From contig NW_020949602.1 of assembly GCF_900497805.2 (NCBI RefSeq), positions 7,475,632 to 7,539,631 on the forward strand: a DNA stretch of 64,000 nt, written 5' to 3'. Made by a program: the position numbers and the translations under genes. Positions 44,521-55,237 of the stretch are shown one piece after another. The DNA comes from Vombatus ursinus (taxonomy: Eukaryota; Chordata; Mammalia; Diprotodontia; Vombatidae). Under the pieces are notes generated by a model. That model searched no databases. It saw only the letters and a program-made list of their open reading frames with translations, and was not told where the DNA came from. The first letter of the stretch is position 1. Every line of letters starts with the position of its first letter.

Positions 44521-44547
44521 TCCTTCCCTGAGAGGGGGCAGTCTTTC

Positions 44548-45075
44548 TCAGAGAATCACAGAATGTCTGAGTTGGAAGCCACCTTAGCAGCCATCTAGGA
44601 CAAATCAGAATCCTCTCTGCAACATTCCCAAGAGGTGTTCATCCAGCCTTTCTTTGATTACCTCCAGTGATAGAGGTTGTCTATTCCACTTTTTGACTAG
44701 CTCTATTTTCTAGGGAGGATTCCCCCCCCACCCCAAGATCAAGCTTCAATTTGCCTCTTTGTAACCTATTATTCCTGGTTCTAAGGAAGCCCCACTCTAC
44801 TTCTGAGTAAAAAGTTTCATTTCATTTGTTTTCGTTGAGCCTAAATCTCTGTAATCTCTGCATCAATTAATCTCAACTCTGCCTTTGGAATCCAAGCAGG
44901 GGAAAAAATTCTCTCTCCTTCAAGAGATAACTCTTTAAATATTTGAAGACAGAATAGGTATGTCTTAAGTTTCCTGTTCTCCAGCCTGAGCAAATCCATT
45001 TCCCAAGTGCTCTTTTAATTCCCTAACAGAATCTTCCTCTTTCTACCTCTCATGTGATGCAAAGGGAATTTTTTC
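44548..45075 (-). mobile_element. CR1/L3 LINE 3' end, antisense
   Basis: agagaatcacagaatgtctg, tgttcatccagcctttcttt, gattacctccagtgatagag, ttcaatttgcctctttgtaa, tttgaagacagaataggtat, gttctccagcctgagcaaat: the CR1 3' region read backwards in correct order. Confidence 0.78.
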
Positions 45076-45304
45076 CCCAGCCCCATATCCAGATTATTAC
45101 TAATTTGCAATAACAGGTCCTACTTAGAAAGGCTTTGGTATATCAGCAACTTGGCAAAAACTGACCTAACACAATTCACATGTAATACATCTGTGTAGCA
45201 GATGCAGTGTTGGAAATTAATTGGGGGGGGTGACAAGGTACAATCTGCCCTTCAAGGAACCCTCAATGTTGCTATTATTGTCATGATGACATTAGCATAA
45301 TATT

Positions 45305-45490
45305 AACAGAAGGAGCCTTGGACTTGGAGTCTAGAGTTGACTCCTACCTACCTCCCCCTACCTTCTGACATCAGAAAGGATTGGTAATACTACATTAGTC
45401 ACTTTATCTCTCTAAGCCTTGGTTTTCCTCTCTGAAAAATGGGAATAAAAATATTTGTGCTACCTACCTACTGGGGCTATTATGAGCAGA
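45305..45490 (+). mobile_element. MIR-type SINE
   Basis: gagccttggacttggagtct, ctctctaagccttggttttc, ctctgaaaaatgggaataaa. Confidence 0.65.
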
Positions 45491-45634
45491 TTGCTTCCTA
45501 TGCCTAGACTATCTAAACAAGGGTGGGTACTATTATTATATTTAAGTCTGAGCACACCCTTTTTTTTCCCCACCGGCTGGATAAAGCTCTTGGGGCCACA
45601 GCACAAATCCCCAATAACCCCCATACCCTAGTGT

Positions 45635-45745
45635 TCTGTTCAGGGCTGGACACGGTATTTTAGGAAAGATATTGGGGACCATCCAGAGGAGGCCCACCAA
45701 GAAGGCCATAGAGACCACACTACGTCTGGATGGACCATCCTAAGG
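45635..45745 (+). mobile_element. CR1/L3 fragment
   Basis: cagggctggacacggtattt, taggaaagatattggggacc, atccagaggaggcccaccaa: sense CR1 ORF2 C-terminal text. Confidence 0.6.
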
Positions 45746-47334
45746 CATGTTGGGCTAGTTTTCCATTTGATAGCTCATATAGTATCTGGGGCTTTTCTTC
45801 CAAGCTTACTTCCAGGTTGGGTCCCTGTATCTCCAGCAGCTACTTCTCATCTCCCAGTGAGGAATGTTAATCACGAGGGAATGGGATGGTAATCTAATGC
45901 TATTTTTCAAGGACCCCCACTAGCATTGTTTTCTCTATTGATCATCAATACCAATTACTCAGCCAGACAATTACCTTTTATAAAGGAGTATTTTTACAAA
46001 GGTGGTATAGTAAGAAGATCTGGTAAAAAAATATATATATATATCCTTCTCCTTCCCCTCCCCCCAAAGTCGGTAGCATTTTCCCACCAGTACACACAAA
46101 GTTGAAGTGAAAGGGGATTTGGACAGCTTCTTGCTCACTGGAAGTTCTTCTTTCCTTTTCACAGATATTCATGAAGTTCTCTTTAGGCATGGTAATTATA
46201 GCCTTTCTGATGGCCTTCTTGTAGAATCATAGAGCTACCTTTCCTTATTGGTCTATTTTTGTCCTTGCTTTGGATGCAGGCACAGATTCCAGCTGTTTGG
46301 ATGGGGGGTCTCTTTTGGGATACAGAAGGAAAATTCCAAATCCTTTGGTCAAGGAATTGGAGAGTAGATTGAAGTAAGATTGAGGCCAAGGCCAAGACTG
46401 GATCCCTTCTCCTCTCTCCCCAGGTGATTCCTTCTCCGGAATCTCTTGGCTGGAGGCTTCCACTACTAAATTGGCAAACACTTATAATGCTCTGTTCTGA
46501 ATTAGCTTGCTCTTTTTCATACGACCCACAGGATGTGACCAAGTTTGTCATCTATTATCAATACAGTTCCTATACAACATCACTCGATTTCATTCAATGG
46601 ATTTCAAGGATTTCTAAATTAATCATGGATTTTTCATATTTCTTTTAAAGCCTAGATTGATTAACCATTTCAATAGATGTCTAGGCCTTGTTTATACCCA
46701 GGTAATACCTCTAGATGAGTGTTTGATTCTTTTCACCTGACAAAGCTAGAAGGGCATAGCACTTTGATACTTTAAATGGAGTGGGGATGATTGATTAATT
46801 GACTCAATCTACCTTTGCCCTTTATACTTGGTATTGCAACTGTCCTCCATGTTTATTTGGCTCAAAAGATTGAGGTTTGGGTCCTTGATGTCATTTCCTG
46901 TACAATGAATACAAAACCAGCCAGAATATCAAGGGCTAGTTTCTCTCAAGTTTCAGATTTCAGACCAGCGGAATGACCAATAGCAGTACAGCAAAGATAT
47001 ATTTAAGTGAATCAACTGTGTCCTCAATGTATAGTACTTCCGTCTTCTGGATAGGCTTCTCCTTCTATGGCTAAGCAGGCCTTTTTTGAGAATTGGTAGA
47101 TGGAATATGAAGATATCTTTTCTTGTTTTTTTGGTTTTTTCCCAGCTATGAAATCAAGATACCCAACAAGCCTGGTCAGCCCTGGCCTACAATTCAATGT
47201 AAGGAATGAATGTCAAAAATTATTTTTTAATTTAATACAGAAATTTATTGAAATAAATGTATTATGAAAATAACATTAATACAGAAACTTAAGGAAAGAG
47301 GGGGCAGAGTGGGCAAGATTTAATGTTTGAGAAG
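45746..47334. other. Unassigned sequence, about 1.6 kb
   Basis: No gene or repeat recognised except a short ATATAT run at 46030. The 122-codon minus frame at 46183-46551 overlaps another minus frame of 78 codons and has no recognisable domain. Confidence 0.45.
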
Positions 47335-47640
47335 ATGTCTTATGGTAGAACTAGATTTGGCCTGCTTGTCTGCAGGGATCAAACCTAGGAATAGAGGATA
47401 GAAATTGCAAAGAGGCAAATTTGTCTTTGATGTAAGAAGAAATCTTCTGATGATTAGAGCTGTCCAAAAGTGACCGATGTTGCCTCAAGGATTAAAGAAG
47501 AGGCTAGATGACTATTTGTCAAGAATGTTGTAGTGGGAATATTTTCCAGGTATGGGCTGCATTAGATGTCCTATAAATTTCATTCTAGCTCCGTGTCTCC
47601 ATTATGAGAGATAGCCCCAAAACTTTACTATCAAAGCATA
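47335..47640 (+). mobile_element. CR1/L3 LINE 3' end
   Basis: tggtagaactagatttggcc, attgcaaagaggcaaatttg, tctgatgattagagctgtcc, agaggctagatgactatttg, tgtcctataaatttcattct: nearly the whole CR1 3' region in order. Confidence 0.8.
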
Positions 47641-47800
47641 GGACCGTAGATTTAGAGCTTCAATAGATTCTACAGTTGAACTAATCCAAAACCTTCATTT
47701 TACAGATGAGGAAACTGAGACCAAGAGAGATTAAGTGACCTCTTCAATGTCACTGTTCAATGATTCAAAACCCAGCACACTTTTTGCTAAAACATGCTGA
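47641..47800 (-). mobile_element. MIR SINE, antisense
   Basis: ccgtagatttagagcttcaa, tttacagatgaggaaactga, gattaagtgacctcttcaat. Confidence 0.75.
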
Positions 47801-48050
47801 TACTCTCATGACCTCAATAACATTAATTGCCTAGGAATGTTCAATGGAACATGATCAAAGCAATATCTCTTCATTGTTATGCTATGCATAAAATGGAACT
47901 GTACCAATGTTATTTTGTTATTGTTCGGAGAACACTATTTCTTTGGGAGGCAGGAGCAATTAGAGTATAAATATCGAAGAAGGAAAGAGTCATTTTTCAT
48001 CCAGAAATTGTTTTAATCAACTATGTAAGTATAGCATTGGGAATATGTCT

Positions 48051-48078
48051 AGACAGAAGTTCATGTGAACTTCTGTCT
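48051..48078. repeat. Perfect hairpin, 12-bp stem, 4-base loop
   Basis: agacagaagttc, loop atgt, gaacttctgtct. The right foot of the stem overlaps by three bases the left arm of the 54-bp inverted repeat. Confidence 0.95.
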
Positions 48079-48129
48079 TGAACCCAAATAAGAATATTCT
48101 TAGCAATAAGCAGGGGGTCATCCAGCTGG
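48076..48129 (+). repeat. Inverted repeat, left arm (54 bp, perfect)
   Basis: These 54 bases are the exact reverse complement of 49354-49407. The arm includes aacccaaataagaatattct and cagggggtcatccagctgg. Nearby repeats of the same region are much more worn, so this identity stands out. Confidence 0.95.
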
Positions 48130-48164
48130 GTTCAAGGGGGTTTATTGGACTGTAACTTTAAGAT

Positions 48165-48317
48165 GAGACAATTGTGTTCTATTGTATACAAAAAAGAGTG
48201 AGATTGGAAAATTGACCCACAATAAGAGAAATTTGGTCTACTGAATCAGGCAACATCTCAAGCATTGTGTTTGGTTTTTGGTGTCACATTCAAGGAAGGT
48301 TATCAATCAACTTGAAA
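48165..48317 (+). mobile_element. CR1/L3 fragment
   Basis: caagcattgtgtttggtttt, tggtgtcacattcaaggaag and atcaatcaacttgaaa follow CR1 text upstream of its 3' end. Confidence 0.55.
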
Positions 48318-48535
48318 GCCAGACTGGTGTAATGGGGAGAGGACAGGTATTGGGGTCAGAAGGTCTTGGATTCACATCCTGCCTCTGACATATACTGGCT
48401 ATTTGACCCTTTGCAACTTATTTAAATTTTCAATGTCCCAGGAAAACTCTTGAAGCCTGAAAGTTACAGAGCAGTGAGGATTCACATCAGAGGAGGATGT
48501 TTCCACAGAGAGAGTTCCCCATAATTATGAAGACA
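48318..48535 (+). mobile_element. SINE-A
   Basis: Head ccagactggtgtaatgggga, tggattcacatcctgcctct, gacatatactggctatttga, then ctcttgaagcctgaaagtta and the 3' block agagagttccccataattat. Same family, opposite strand, as 49150-49372. Confidence 0.65.
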
Positions 48536-48544
48536 TAGATCATG

Positions 48545-48780
48545 TTGTCATTTAGGTTGTCTGACTCTTCATGACCCCATTGGGAGTTTTCTTGGCAAAG
48601 ATACTGGACAGGTTTGCCATTTCCTTCTCCAGCTCATTTTACAGATGAGGAAACTGAAGCAAATGGGGTTAAGTGACTTGCTCTGGATCATACAGCTAGT
48701 GTCTGAGGCCAGATTCAAACTCAGTTCTTTCTGACTCCAGGTCCAAAGCTCTATCCATTGTGCCACCTAGTTGTCCCAAA
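48545..48780 (-). mobile_element. SINE-W with RTE-like tail, antisense
   Basis: Tail ggttgtctgactcttcatga, tggcaaagatactggacagg, ttttacagatgaggaaactg, ggttaagtgacttgctctgg, head tgtgccacctagttgtccc. Confidence 0.9.
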
Positions 48781-49039
48781 ACAGTTAAAAAATCTCAACT
48801 CAACAATGCCCAAATGAAGGTGGCCAAGAACGTGAGAGAATTCAAAATTATGACTTACAATGATACATTGGGAGCACTGGAGATGTCAGCCTGAAGAAGA
48901 GGGGAGATGCCATCTCCCTCAAAATGTGTGAATGGTTTTCTTCTAGAAGGGCTACTAAGCCTGTACAATTTGACTCCACAGGGCAGAACATGGTCAACGA
49001 GTAGAAGTGACGATGAGGCAACTTTAGACCTACTGTGAA
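48781..49039. other. Unassigned sequence
   Basis: Probably worn CR1 at the right part; no gene. Confidence 0.35.
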
Positions 49040-49145
49040 CAAACACAATAAAAATGAGACCTACTCCCAAAGTAGAATGAGCCATGGAAAGTGGTGTTTT
49101 CCAGCTTCAAATAAAGGCTGGATAACCATATATTGATTATTTTGT
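49040..49145 (+). mobile_element. CR1/L3 3' fragment
   Basis: aagtagaatgagccatggaa, ttttccagcttcaaataaag, gctggataaccatatattga. Confidence 0.55.
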
Positions 49146-49149
49146 AAAG

Positions 49150-49372
49150 AAGATATAAGGACTGATCCTGTGGTTTCATTGATAAGAAATTTCTAGATAA
49201 GGAAGCTGTGTCTACCAATACAAGTAGGGACCTTCTCTGCATCTTAGAGAGAGAGTTGCTGGGGACGTGAAGCCGTTAGATGACTTGCCCAGGGTCACAT
49301 GGCTGATGTGCATCAAAGACAGGACTTGCACTCAGATCTTCCTGTCTCTAAGGCCAGCTGGATGACCCCCTG
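49150..49372 (-). mobile_element. SINE-A, antisense
   Basis: tggtttcattgataagaaat, ggaagctgtgtctaccaata, ttgctggggacgtgaagccg, gacttgcccagggtcacatg, ctctaaggccagctgg. Its 5' end enters the right arm of the inverted repeat. Confidence 0.75.
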
Positions 49373-49407
49373 CTTATTGCTAAGAATATTCTTATTTGGG
49401 TTCAAGA
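49354..49407 (-). repeat. Inverted repeat, right arm (54 bp, perfect)
   Basis: Exact reverse complement of 48076-48129. The first bases are the 5' end of SINE-A, so this arm is likely the original and the left arm the copy. Confidence 0.95.
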
Positions 49408-50034
49408 TGGACTAGAAGGTCAATGATCCCTTTAGGAACTGTAAGATCTCAGTGGCTCTGTGCTTCTGGGAACAAACAGGAGAAAGAGGACAGACATAAA
49501 TCTGCTGGCTCTACTCCACTAACTCCCAGCATCACCCCAGGGTGCACAGGCTCTGGTCTGTTTACTATGTCAGTGCAGCAACATGTCTGTCACACACTTA
49601 GAATTCCTCAGAAATGGTCCCCAGAGAAAAATGATTGAACTTTCAAGGAAGACAGCCCTCATTCTGCCCCTCTTCTCTGAGCCAGGCTGTCCCTCATTGA
49701 GCTAAGAGGGATGAATAAATGCTTTGCTTTAATGAACTCAACCTCATTGTTTTCATAGGCAGGATCATAAGGCAAATATTTTGGGGAAATAAAGGATAAA
49801 GTTACTTAAAATGACATCCTACTGAAAATGAGAGTCAGAAAATCATTCTCAGAGTAGTGCCAGCCATGACAGTGAGAGGGAGCTGCTCTTTTACCCCAAT
49901 AAACAGGCTGGGAGGTCCTTTTTCTTGAAAGGTACACAAGAAACCAGCATGCATTACCATCCAATGGGTTGGTTTATATTTAATTCATCAAGATGTAGCA
50001 ATGTTTTCAAACAAATTCATAAATTAATGCAGGC
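49408..50034. other. Unassigned sequence
   Basis: No gene or repeat recognised; the plus frame 49396-49638 has no recognisable domain. Confidence 0.4.
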
Positions 50035-50165
50035 CAGCATCTGGCCAACAGCTTATAGTCTTAGAGCATTTCCTGGGGTCTTGTGCTTGCTCAGGGTCAT
50101 AGTTGTATAGTATCGTAATAGAGGGATTTGAATCTATGTCTTCCAGCTTCTTTTCCACTAAGCCA
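50035..50165 (-). mobile_element. SINE-A fragment, antisense
   Basis: cagcttatagtcttagagca, tgctcagggtcatagttgta, tctatgtcttccagcttctt. Confidence 0.55.
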
Positions 50166-50249
50166 AAGAAAAGCCTTCCTTTCATCTTTCTCCTCCTCCT
50201 CTTCCTCCTCTACAAAACAAATTGTACTTCTCCTTTTTAAAAGAATTGA

Positions 50250-51010
50250 CCATTTACAGAATCACAAATCTCAGAGCTCATCTGCTGCAACCTGTAGCTA
50301 ACCATGATTTCCTTCTGTAATGTACCCATCAAGTGATCATTCAGGCATTCCTTTAACACCTAAGGGGGAACCTATCATACCCCAGTTTGCTTTTCTCCCC
50401 TTTCATCTGATCTGCCCATCAAGCCCACTCTCTACAAGTCCTTGGGCCAAGTAGACTTAATCTACTCCCACTTTCCTAGGAAACTCCCTCATCCCCTTTA
50501 GGTCTTTGCTTCTCTAAACTAAACTTTCTTAGTTTCTTGGCCAAATTGACCTGAAGATCCTTGAGCATCCTTAGAACACTCTCCAAGTCATCAAATCCCT
50601 TCCTAAAATTTGATACTCAGAGCATAACACAGTGTTCCAGCTTTGGTTTGAATGGGGAGAAGACAATGAAACTCTTAGCCAGACACTGCACCTCTCAAAA
50701 TCAGTGACAGAGTGAACTTCTTAGTAGTTCCATCACACGGCTGATTCATATCAAGCTTGGAGTCCACCAAAAAGGCCCAGATCAATTCTTTTCTAATAGC
50801 TCTCTAATTGTGCCATCCTCATTCTGTACTTATGGAAATGATCTTCTGAACCTGGGTGAAAGATTTTCATTTAATTTCATCTTATTCAAGTCAGCCAAAT
50901 GCTCTAGCCTGTCAAGATTTTTTTATTCCAATTCTGTTATCCAAAATGTTGGCTTTACCTTCTAGCTTTGCACCATCTGCAAATTTCATAAGCATGTCAT
51001 TTTTGCCATC
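50250..51010 (-). mobile_element. CR1/L3 LINE, antisense
   Basis: Left: acagaatcacaaatctcaga and gatcattcaggcattccttt (3' end). Right: cacagtgttccagctttggt, catcacacggctgattcata, agcttggagtccaccaaaaa, tttaatttcatcttattcaa, ctctagcctgtcaagatttt, tttgcaccatctgcaaattt: CR1/L3 coding region read backwards. A middle part is missing. Confidence 0.72.
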
Positions 51011-51037
51011 TATTCAATTCAATTCAATTCAATTCAG
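51010..51037. repeat. (AATTC)n microsatellite
   Basis: Five units of ATTCA in direct repeat. Confidence 0.9.
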
Positions 51038-51114
51038 CAATAAACATTATAATTCCTACATGGACTTGCAAAGTGAATTCCTTACAGTAGTTCTGGGAGA
51101 CTGGCCAGACAAGG

Positions 51115-51235
51115 ATTACTGTCAATCTGCATTTTACAGAGGAAGAAACTGAGACTTAAGGAGGTAAAATTACTTTTCCAAGGTTCCACAACTGCTAAGT
51201 GGCAGAGATACACATAAATCCAGACTGCATCTAAT
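51115..51235 (-). mobile_element. MIR fragment, antisense
   Basis: tttacagaggaagaaactga, acttttccaaggttccacaa, gctaagtggcagagatacac. Confidence 0.65.
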
Positions 51236-52107
51236 AAAGTATCAAAAAAAAACTATAAAAAAACTGACTACTGGGGCAGAGCCAAGGTGGTGAAGTAAAA
51301 GCAGTGACTTGCTTGAACTCTCCCTCCAGCCTCTCCAAATACCTGTGAAAAATTACTCTAAACAAATTCTAAAGCAGCAGAACCCACAAAAAAGAGAGTG
51401 AAACAAATTTCCAACCCAAGACAACCTGGATAGTTGATAGGAAAGGTCTATTGCTCTGGACTAGGGGAGGAGCACAGTTCAGTGTGGGCAGTGCCAAGCA
51501 AAGACAGGACACAGCAAACTTGGAACAGGCCTCAGAGGACTGAATCACAGGCAGCTGTGGTAGTTTCCAGACTTCTCAACCCACAAACGCCAAAGACAAC
51601 TTAGGTCAGTAGGAAAGATCTGTCAGACCTGGGTGAGAGAAAAGCATGGCCTGGGCCCAATCCTGGCACAGCCCCAGGGCAGCAGTGTCTGTCTCAGCCG
51701 ACAGACAGTAGGGGGATTGAGTGGCTGATCAGAGAGGGATTGCAGGGATCTCTTTACTGGTACTGGGGCAGGATTCTCTTGCTTTGCCTGTGCTTGGATG
51801 TAGGTCAGAGTCCCAGATGTGGCAGAGCTTGTGGTGGTGGTAAAGAAGGAATCCTCCTCACATCTCCAAGGCAGAAAAGAGTGCCTGTAGTCACTCACAG
51901 ATCAGGGCACAGGCCAGGAGAGGAGTAAACACCTCACCTTTGATCATAATCACCTTGGAAGAACTGAAAATTTACAGATCCCTAGACGTATCTCTGAAAA
52001 CAGTTGCATAAAAGCATGGAAGGTTGGGATGGTACACCCTCCACCCTGGAAGCAGACCCCTACCTTAACAAAGAGTTTAAAAGTCAAGTAATTGGCTGGG
52101 AACATGA

Positions 52108-53184
52108 GTAAGTAGCAGAAGAAAAACTCAGACTGTAGAATCTTATTTTGGTGACAAAGAAGATCAAAATATACAACCAGAAGAAGACAACAAAGTCAAA
52201 ACTACATCCAAAGCCTCCAAGAAAAATGTGAACCAGCCCCAGGCCATGGAAGAGCTCAAAAAGCATTTTGAGAAGCAAGTAAAAGTAGTAGAGGAAAAAT
52301 TGGGAAGAGAAATGATAGTGATGCAAGAAAATCATGAAAAATGAGTCAATAGCTTGCTAAAAGAGATCCAAAAAAATACTGAAGAAAGTAACATCTTAAA
52401 AAAAATAGACTAACCCAAATGGCAAAGAAGTCCAAGAAGCCAACAAGAAGAATGCCTTAAAAAAAGTAGAATTGGCCAAATGGAAAAGGAGGTCCAAAAG
52501 CTCACTGAAGAAAACACTTCCTTAAAAATTAGAATGGAGCAAATAGAAGCTAATGACTTTATGAGAAATCAAGAAATTATAAAATAAAACCAAAAGAATG
52601 AAAAAATAAAGGACAATGTGAAGTATCTCATTGGAAAAACAATTGACCTGGAAAATAGATCGAGGAGAGATAATTTTAAAATTATTGTACAATCTGAAAG
52701 CCATGATAAAAAAAAAAGCCTAGACATCATCTTTCAATAAATTATTAAGGAAAACTACCTTGATATTCTAGAACCAGAGGGTAAAATAGAAATGGAAAGA
52801 ATGCACCAATCACCTCATGAAAGAGATCTCCAAAGGAAAACTCCTAGGAATATTACAGCCAAATTCCAGAGTTCCTATGTCAAGGAGAAAATATTGCAAG
52901 CAGCCAGAAAGAAACAATTCAAGTATTATAGAAACACAATCAGGATAACACAAGATTTAGCAGCTTCTACATTAAGGGACCAGAGGGGTTGGAATATTAT
53001 ATTCCAGAGGGCAAAGGAGATAGGATTACAACCAAGAATTACCTACCCAGCAAAACTGAGTATAATCCCTCAGGGAGAAAAATGGATATTCAGTGAAATA
53101 GAAGACTTTCAAGCATTCTTGATGAAAAGACCAGAGCCGAACAGAAAATTTGACTTTCAAATACAAGACTCAAGAGAAGTGTGA
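52108..53184 (+). pseudogene. L1/HAL1 ORF1 (ORF1p), broken N-terminal half
   Basis: ORF1p binds RNA and trimerises. Start atg at 52105-52110 region; N-terminal frame has stops. Visible parts: an acidic/basic N-terminal stretch (about 52130-52250, including MEELKKHFEKQVKVVEEK, coiled-coil heptads), further coiled coil (52470-52620, MEKEVQKLTEENTSLKIR), RRM entry (DLENRSRRDNFKIIV near 52647), then an uninterrupted frame 52792-53184 covering the RRM end and C-terminal domain (ARKKQFKYYRNTIRITQDLA, IGLQPRITYPAKLS). The last 130 codons match the L1 ORF1p C-terminal domain well. Confidence 0.9.
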
Positions 53185-53579
53185 AAAGGTAAATAGAAGA
53201 GAGAAATCATAAGGGACTTATTAAAGTTGAACTGTTTACATTCCTACATAGAAAGATGATATTTATAACTCATGAGACCTTTGTCAGTATTAGGGTAGTT
53301 GGAAGGAAAAATATATGTAGATAGATGGGTAGGTAGGTAGACAGATGGCACAGGATGAGTTGAATATGAAGGGGTAATACCTAAAAGATAAAATTAAGGG
53401 GTTAGAGAGAAATATACCAGAATGAGAGAGGGAAAAGAGGAATGGGGTAAATTAGCTCACTTAAAAGAGACAAGAAAAAGCTTTTACAATGGAGGGGAAG
53501 AGGACAGAGATGAGAGGGAGTGAGTGAATCTTACTCTCATGGATTTGGCTTAAGGAGGGAATAACATACTCAATTGGGT

Positions 53580-54150
53580 ATGGAAATTCATCTTACCCTA
53601 CAGGAAAATAGGGGAGAAGGGGATAAGAGAGGGGGGATAATAGAAAGTAGAGCAGATTGAGGGAGTGGGTAATCAGAAGCAAACACTTTTGAGGAGGGAC
53701 AGAGTCAAAGGAGAGAATAGAATAAACAAGGGGCAGGACAGGATGGAGGAAAATATAGTTAGTTTTTCACAACATGACTATTACGGAAGTGTTTTGCATG
53801 ACTCCACATGTATGACTTGTATTGAGTTGCTTGCCTTCTCAATGAAGGTGTGTGGGGAGGGAGGAAGGGAGAGATTTTGGAACTCAAAGTTTTAAAAAGG
53901 AATGTTAAAAATTGTTTTCCCAGCAACTGGAAAATAAGATATATAGGCAAAGGGGCATAGAAATCTATCTTGCCCTACAGGAAAATAGAAGGGGAAAGGG
54001 ATAAGACAAGGAGGGGGGTGATAGAAGGAAGGGTAGACTAGGGGAAGGGGTATTTAGAATGCATGCCATCTTGAGGTTGGGGAAGGGGTAAGATGGGGAG
54101 CAAATTTGGAACTCAAAATCTTATGGAAGTGAATGTTAAAAGCTAAAAAT
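53580..54150 (+). repeat. Imperfect tandem duplication in the HAL1 3' end
   Basis: accctacaggaaaatagggg (53595) recurs as gccctacaggaaaatagaag (53974), and tggaactcaaagttttaaaa (53877) recurs as tggaactcaaaatcttatgg (54106). The two units are about 380 bases apart and the second is shortened inside. Confidence 0.7.
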
Positions 54151-54394
54151 TAATTAATCAATTAATAATAAAAGAAAATAAAGATTACATTTTCCCTAAA
54201 AAAAAAAAAAATTGACTACCTTACCTTCCACCAGTCTCGATTCCCACCTCCATGCTTTCGTACAGATTGTCCTCCATACCTCCCTCCATACTTTTTCTTC
54301 TTAGTATCCCAAAATTCCTTCAGAGCTTAAGTAAAGGAAAACCTCTAACAGGAAGCCTTTTATAATTGCCTTAGTATCTAGTTGGAGGCATGGA

Positions 54395-54605
54395 GGTGGC
54401 ACAGAGGATAGAGTATGGGACCTGGCATCAAGAAGACTGGAATCCAAATCTAGCCTCAGAAATATACTCACTGTGTGATCCTGGACAAGTCACATAACAT
54501 CTCTCAGTCTCAGGTTCCTCATCTGTAAAATGGGCATAATAATAGCAACTACTTCATAGGGTTCATATATGTAAAGCACTTTGTAAACTTTAAATTGCTA
54601 TATAA
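54395..54605 (+). mobile_element. SINE-W
   Basis: gaggtggcacagaggataga, gacctggcatcaagaagact, gatcctggacaagtcacata, catctgtaaaatgggcataa, tgctatataaattcca. Confidence 0.82.
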
Positions 54606-54639
54606 ATTCCAACTAGCCCACTAAATTGCTTTGTATTAA

Positions 54640-54850
54640 CTTTGTGTCTATATATATAATATAGCATATATATATATATGTGTGTGTGTTTTTGCATATA
54701 TGCATTCACATACATACAAACATATATCTTTACACTTAAAATATGTATATGTATGTATACATTTGTACATATGTATGTGTATGTATATATTTGTATGTAT
54801 ATATACATTTGTATGTATACATTTGTGCATTGTGTGTGTATCACACTAAT
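54640..54850. repeat. (TATG)n/(TA)n/(TG)n microsatellite
   Basis: About 200 bases of TATA, TGTG and TATG units. The Tyr/Ile/Cys-rich frames on both strands derive from it. Confidence 0.9.
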
Positions 54851-54859
54851 TTGCATACG

Positions 54860-55237
54860 TGTTGTCTTTCTGCTCCTATAGGATGGAAGCTTCTTGGGAA
54901 AAGAGCCAGTTTCTTTTTTTTGCCTTTGTAATTCCAGTGCTTAGCACAGTGCCTGGCACACAATAGAAGCACGTGGTTGTGCTCCCTAAATCCTTCCTGT
55001 TTGGTCAGTTGGCCTTATGTCCCTAGTAGGTACTTCATAAATGCTTGTGGGCTTGATTTGACTTGTAAGCCACGTGTTTCTTGAGAGCAGATTCCATGGT
55101 TTAGACTTTTACCTTTGTGGATGTCATTCCTTTCCTTTACGACCCAGCTCTAGTGTCATCTCTTCCGTGATGACCTCTTTATCCCTCTAACCCAAAAAAG
55201 ATCTATCCCTCCTCTAATTGCTCAAATCACTTGCCTG

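Larger units (their letters stand above)
51272..54211 (+). mobile_element. Full-length HAL1-type element (L1 ORF1 only, no ORF2)
   Basis: Begins with the L1 5' end (ggggcagagccaaggtgg), has a 5' UTR (to about 52107), ORF1 (about 52108-53184), a purine-rich non-coding stretch, an L1-like 3' UTR (tggaactcaaagttttaaaa at 53877) and a 14-A tail at 54198-54211. Flanks aaaaaactgactac (51258-51271) and aaaaaattgactac (54206-54219) form a 14-bp target duplication with one difference. No endonuclease or reverse transcriptase remains and no junction suggests later loss, so it was inserted as a 2.9-kb unit by enzymes supplied in trans, as known for HAL1 elements of mammals. ORF1 has stops, so this copy is dead. 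Confidence 0.88.

Noticed and set aside
44322-44531. Poly-histidine protein
   Set aside because: It is the translation of the (ATC)n/(ACC)n tail of a SINE.
46183-46551. 122-codon minus frame
   Set aside because: Overlaps another minus frame of 78 codons, has no signal peptide, membrane segment or domain I recognise, and lies in unassigned intergenic-like DNA.
51623-51928. Open frames of 91 and 62 codons on opposite strands
   Set aside because: Both lie in the 5' UTR of the HAL1-type element and are not known L1 coding regions.
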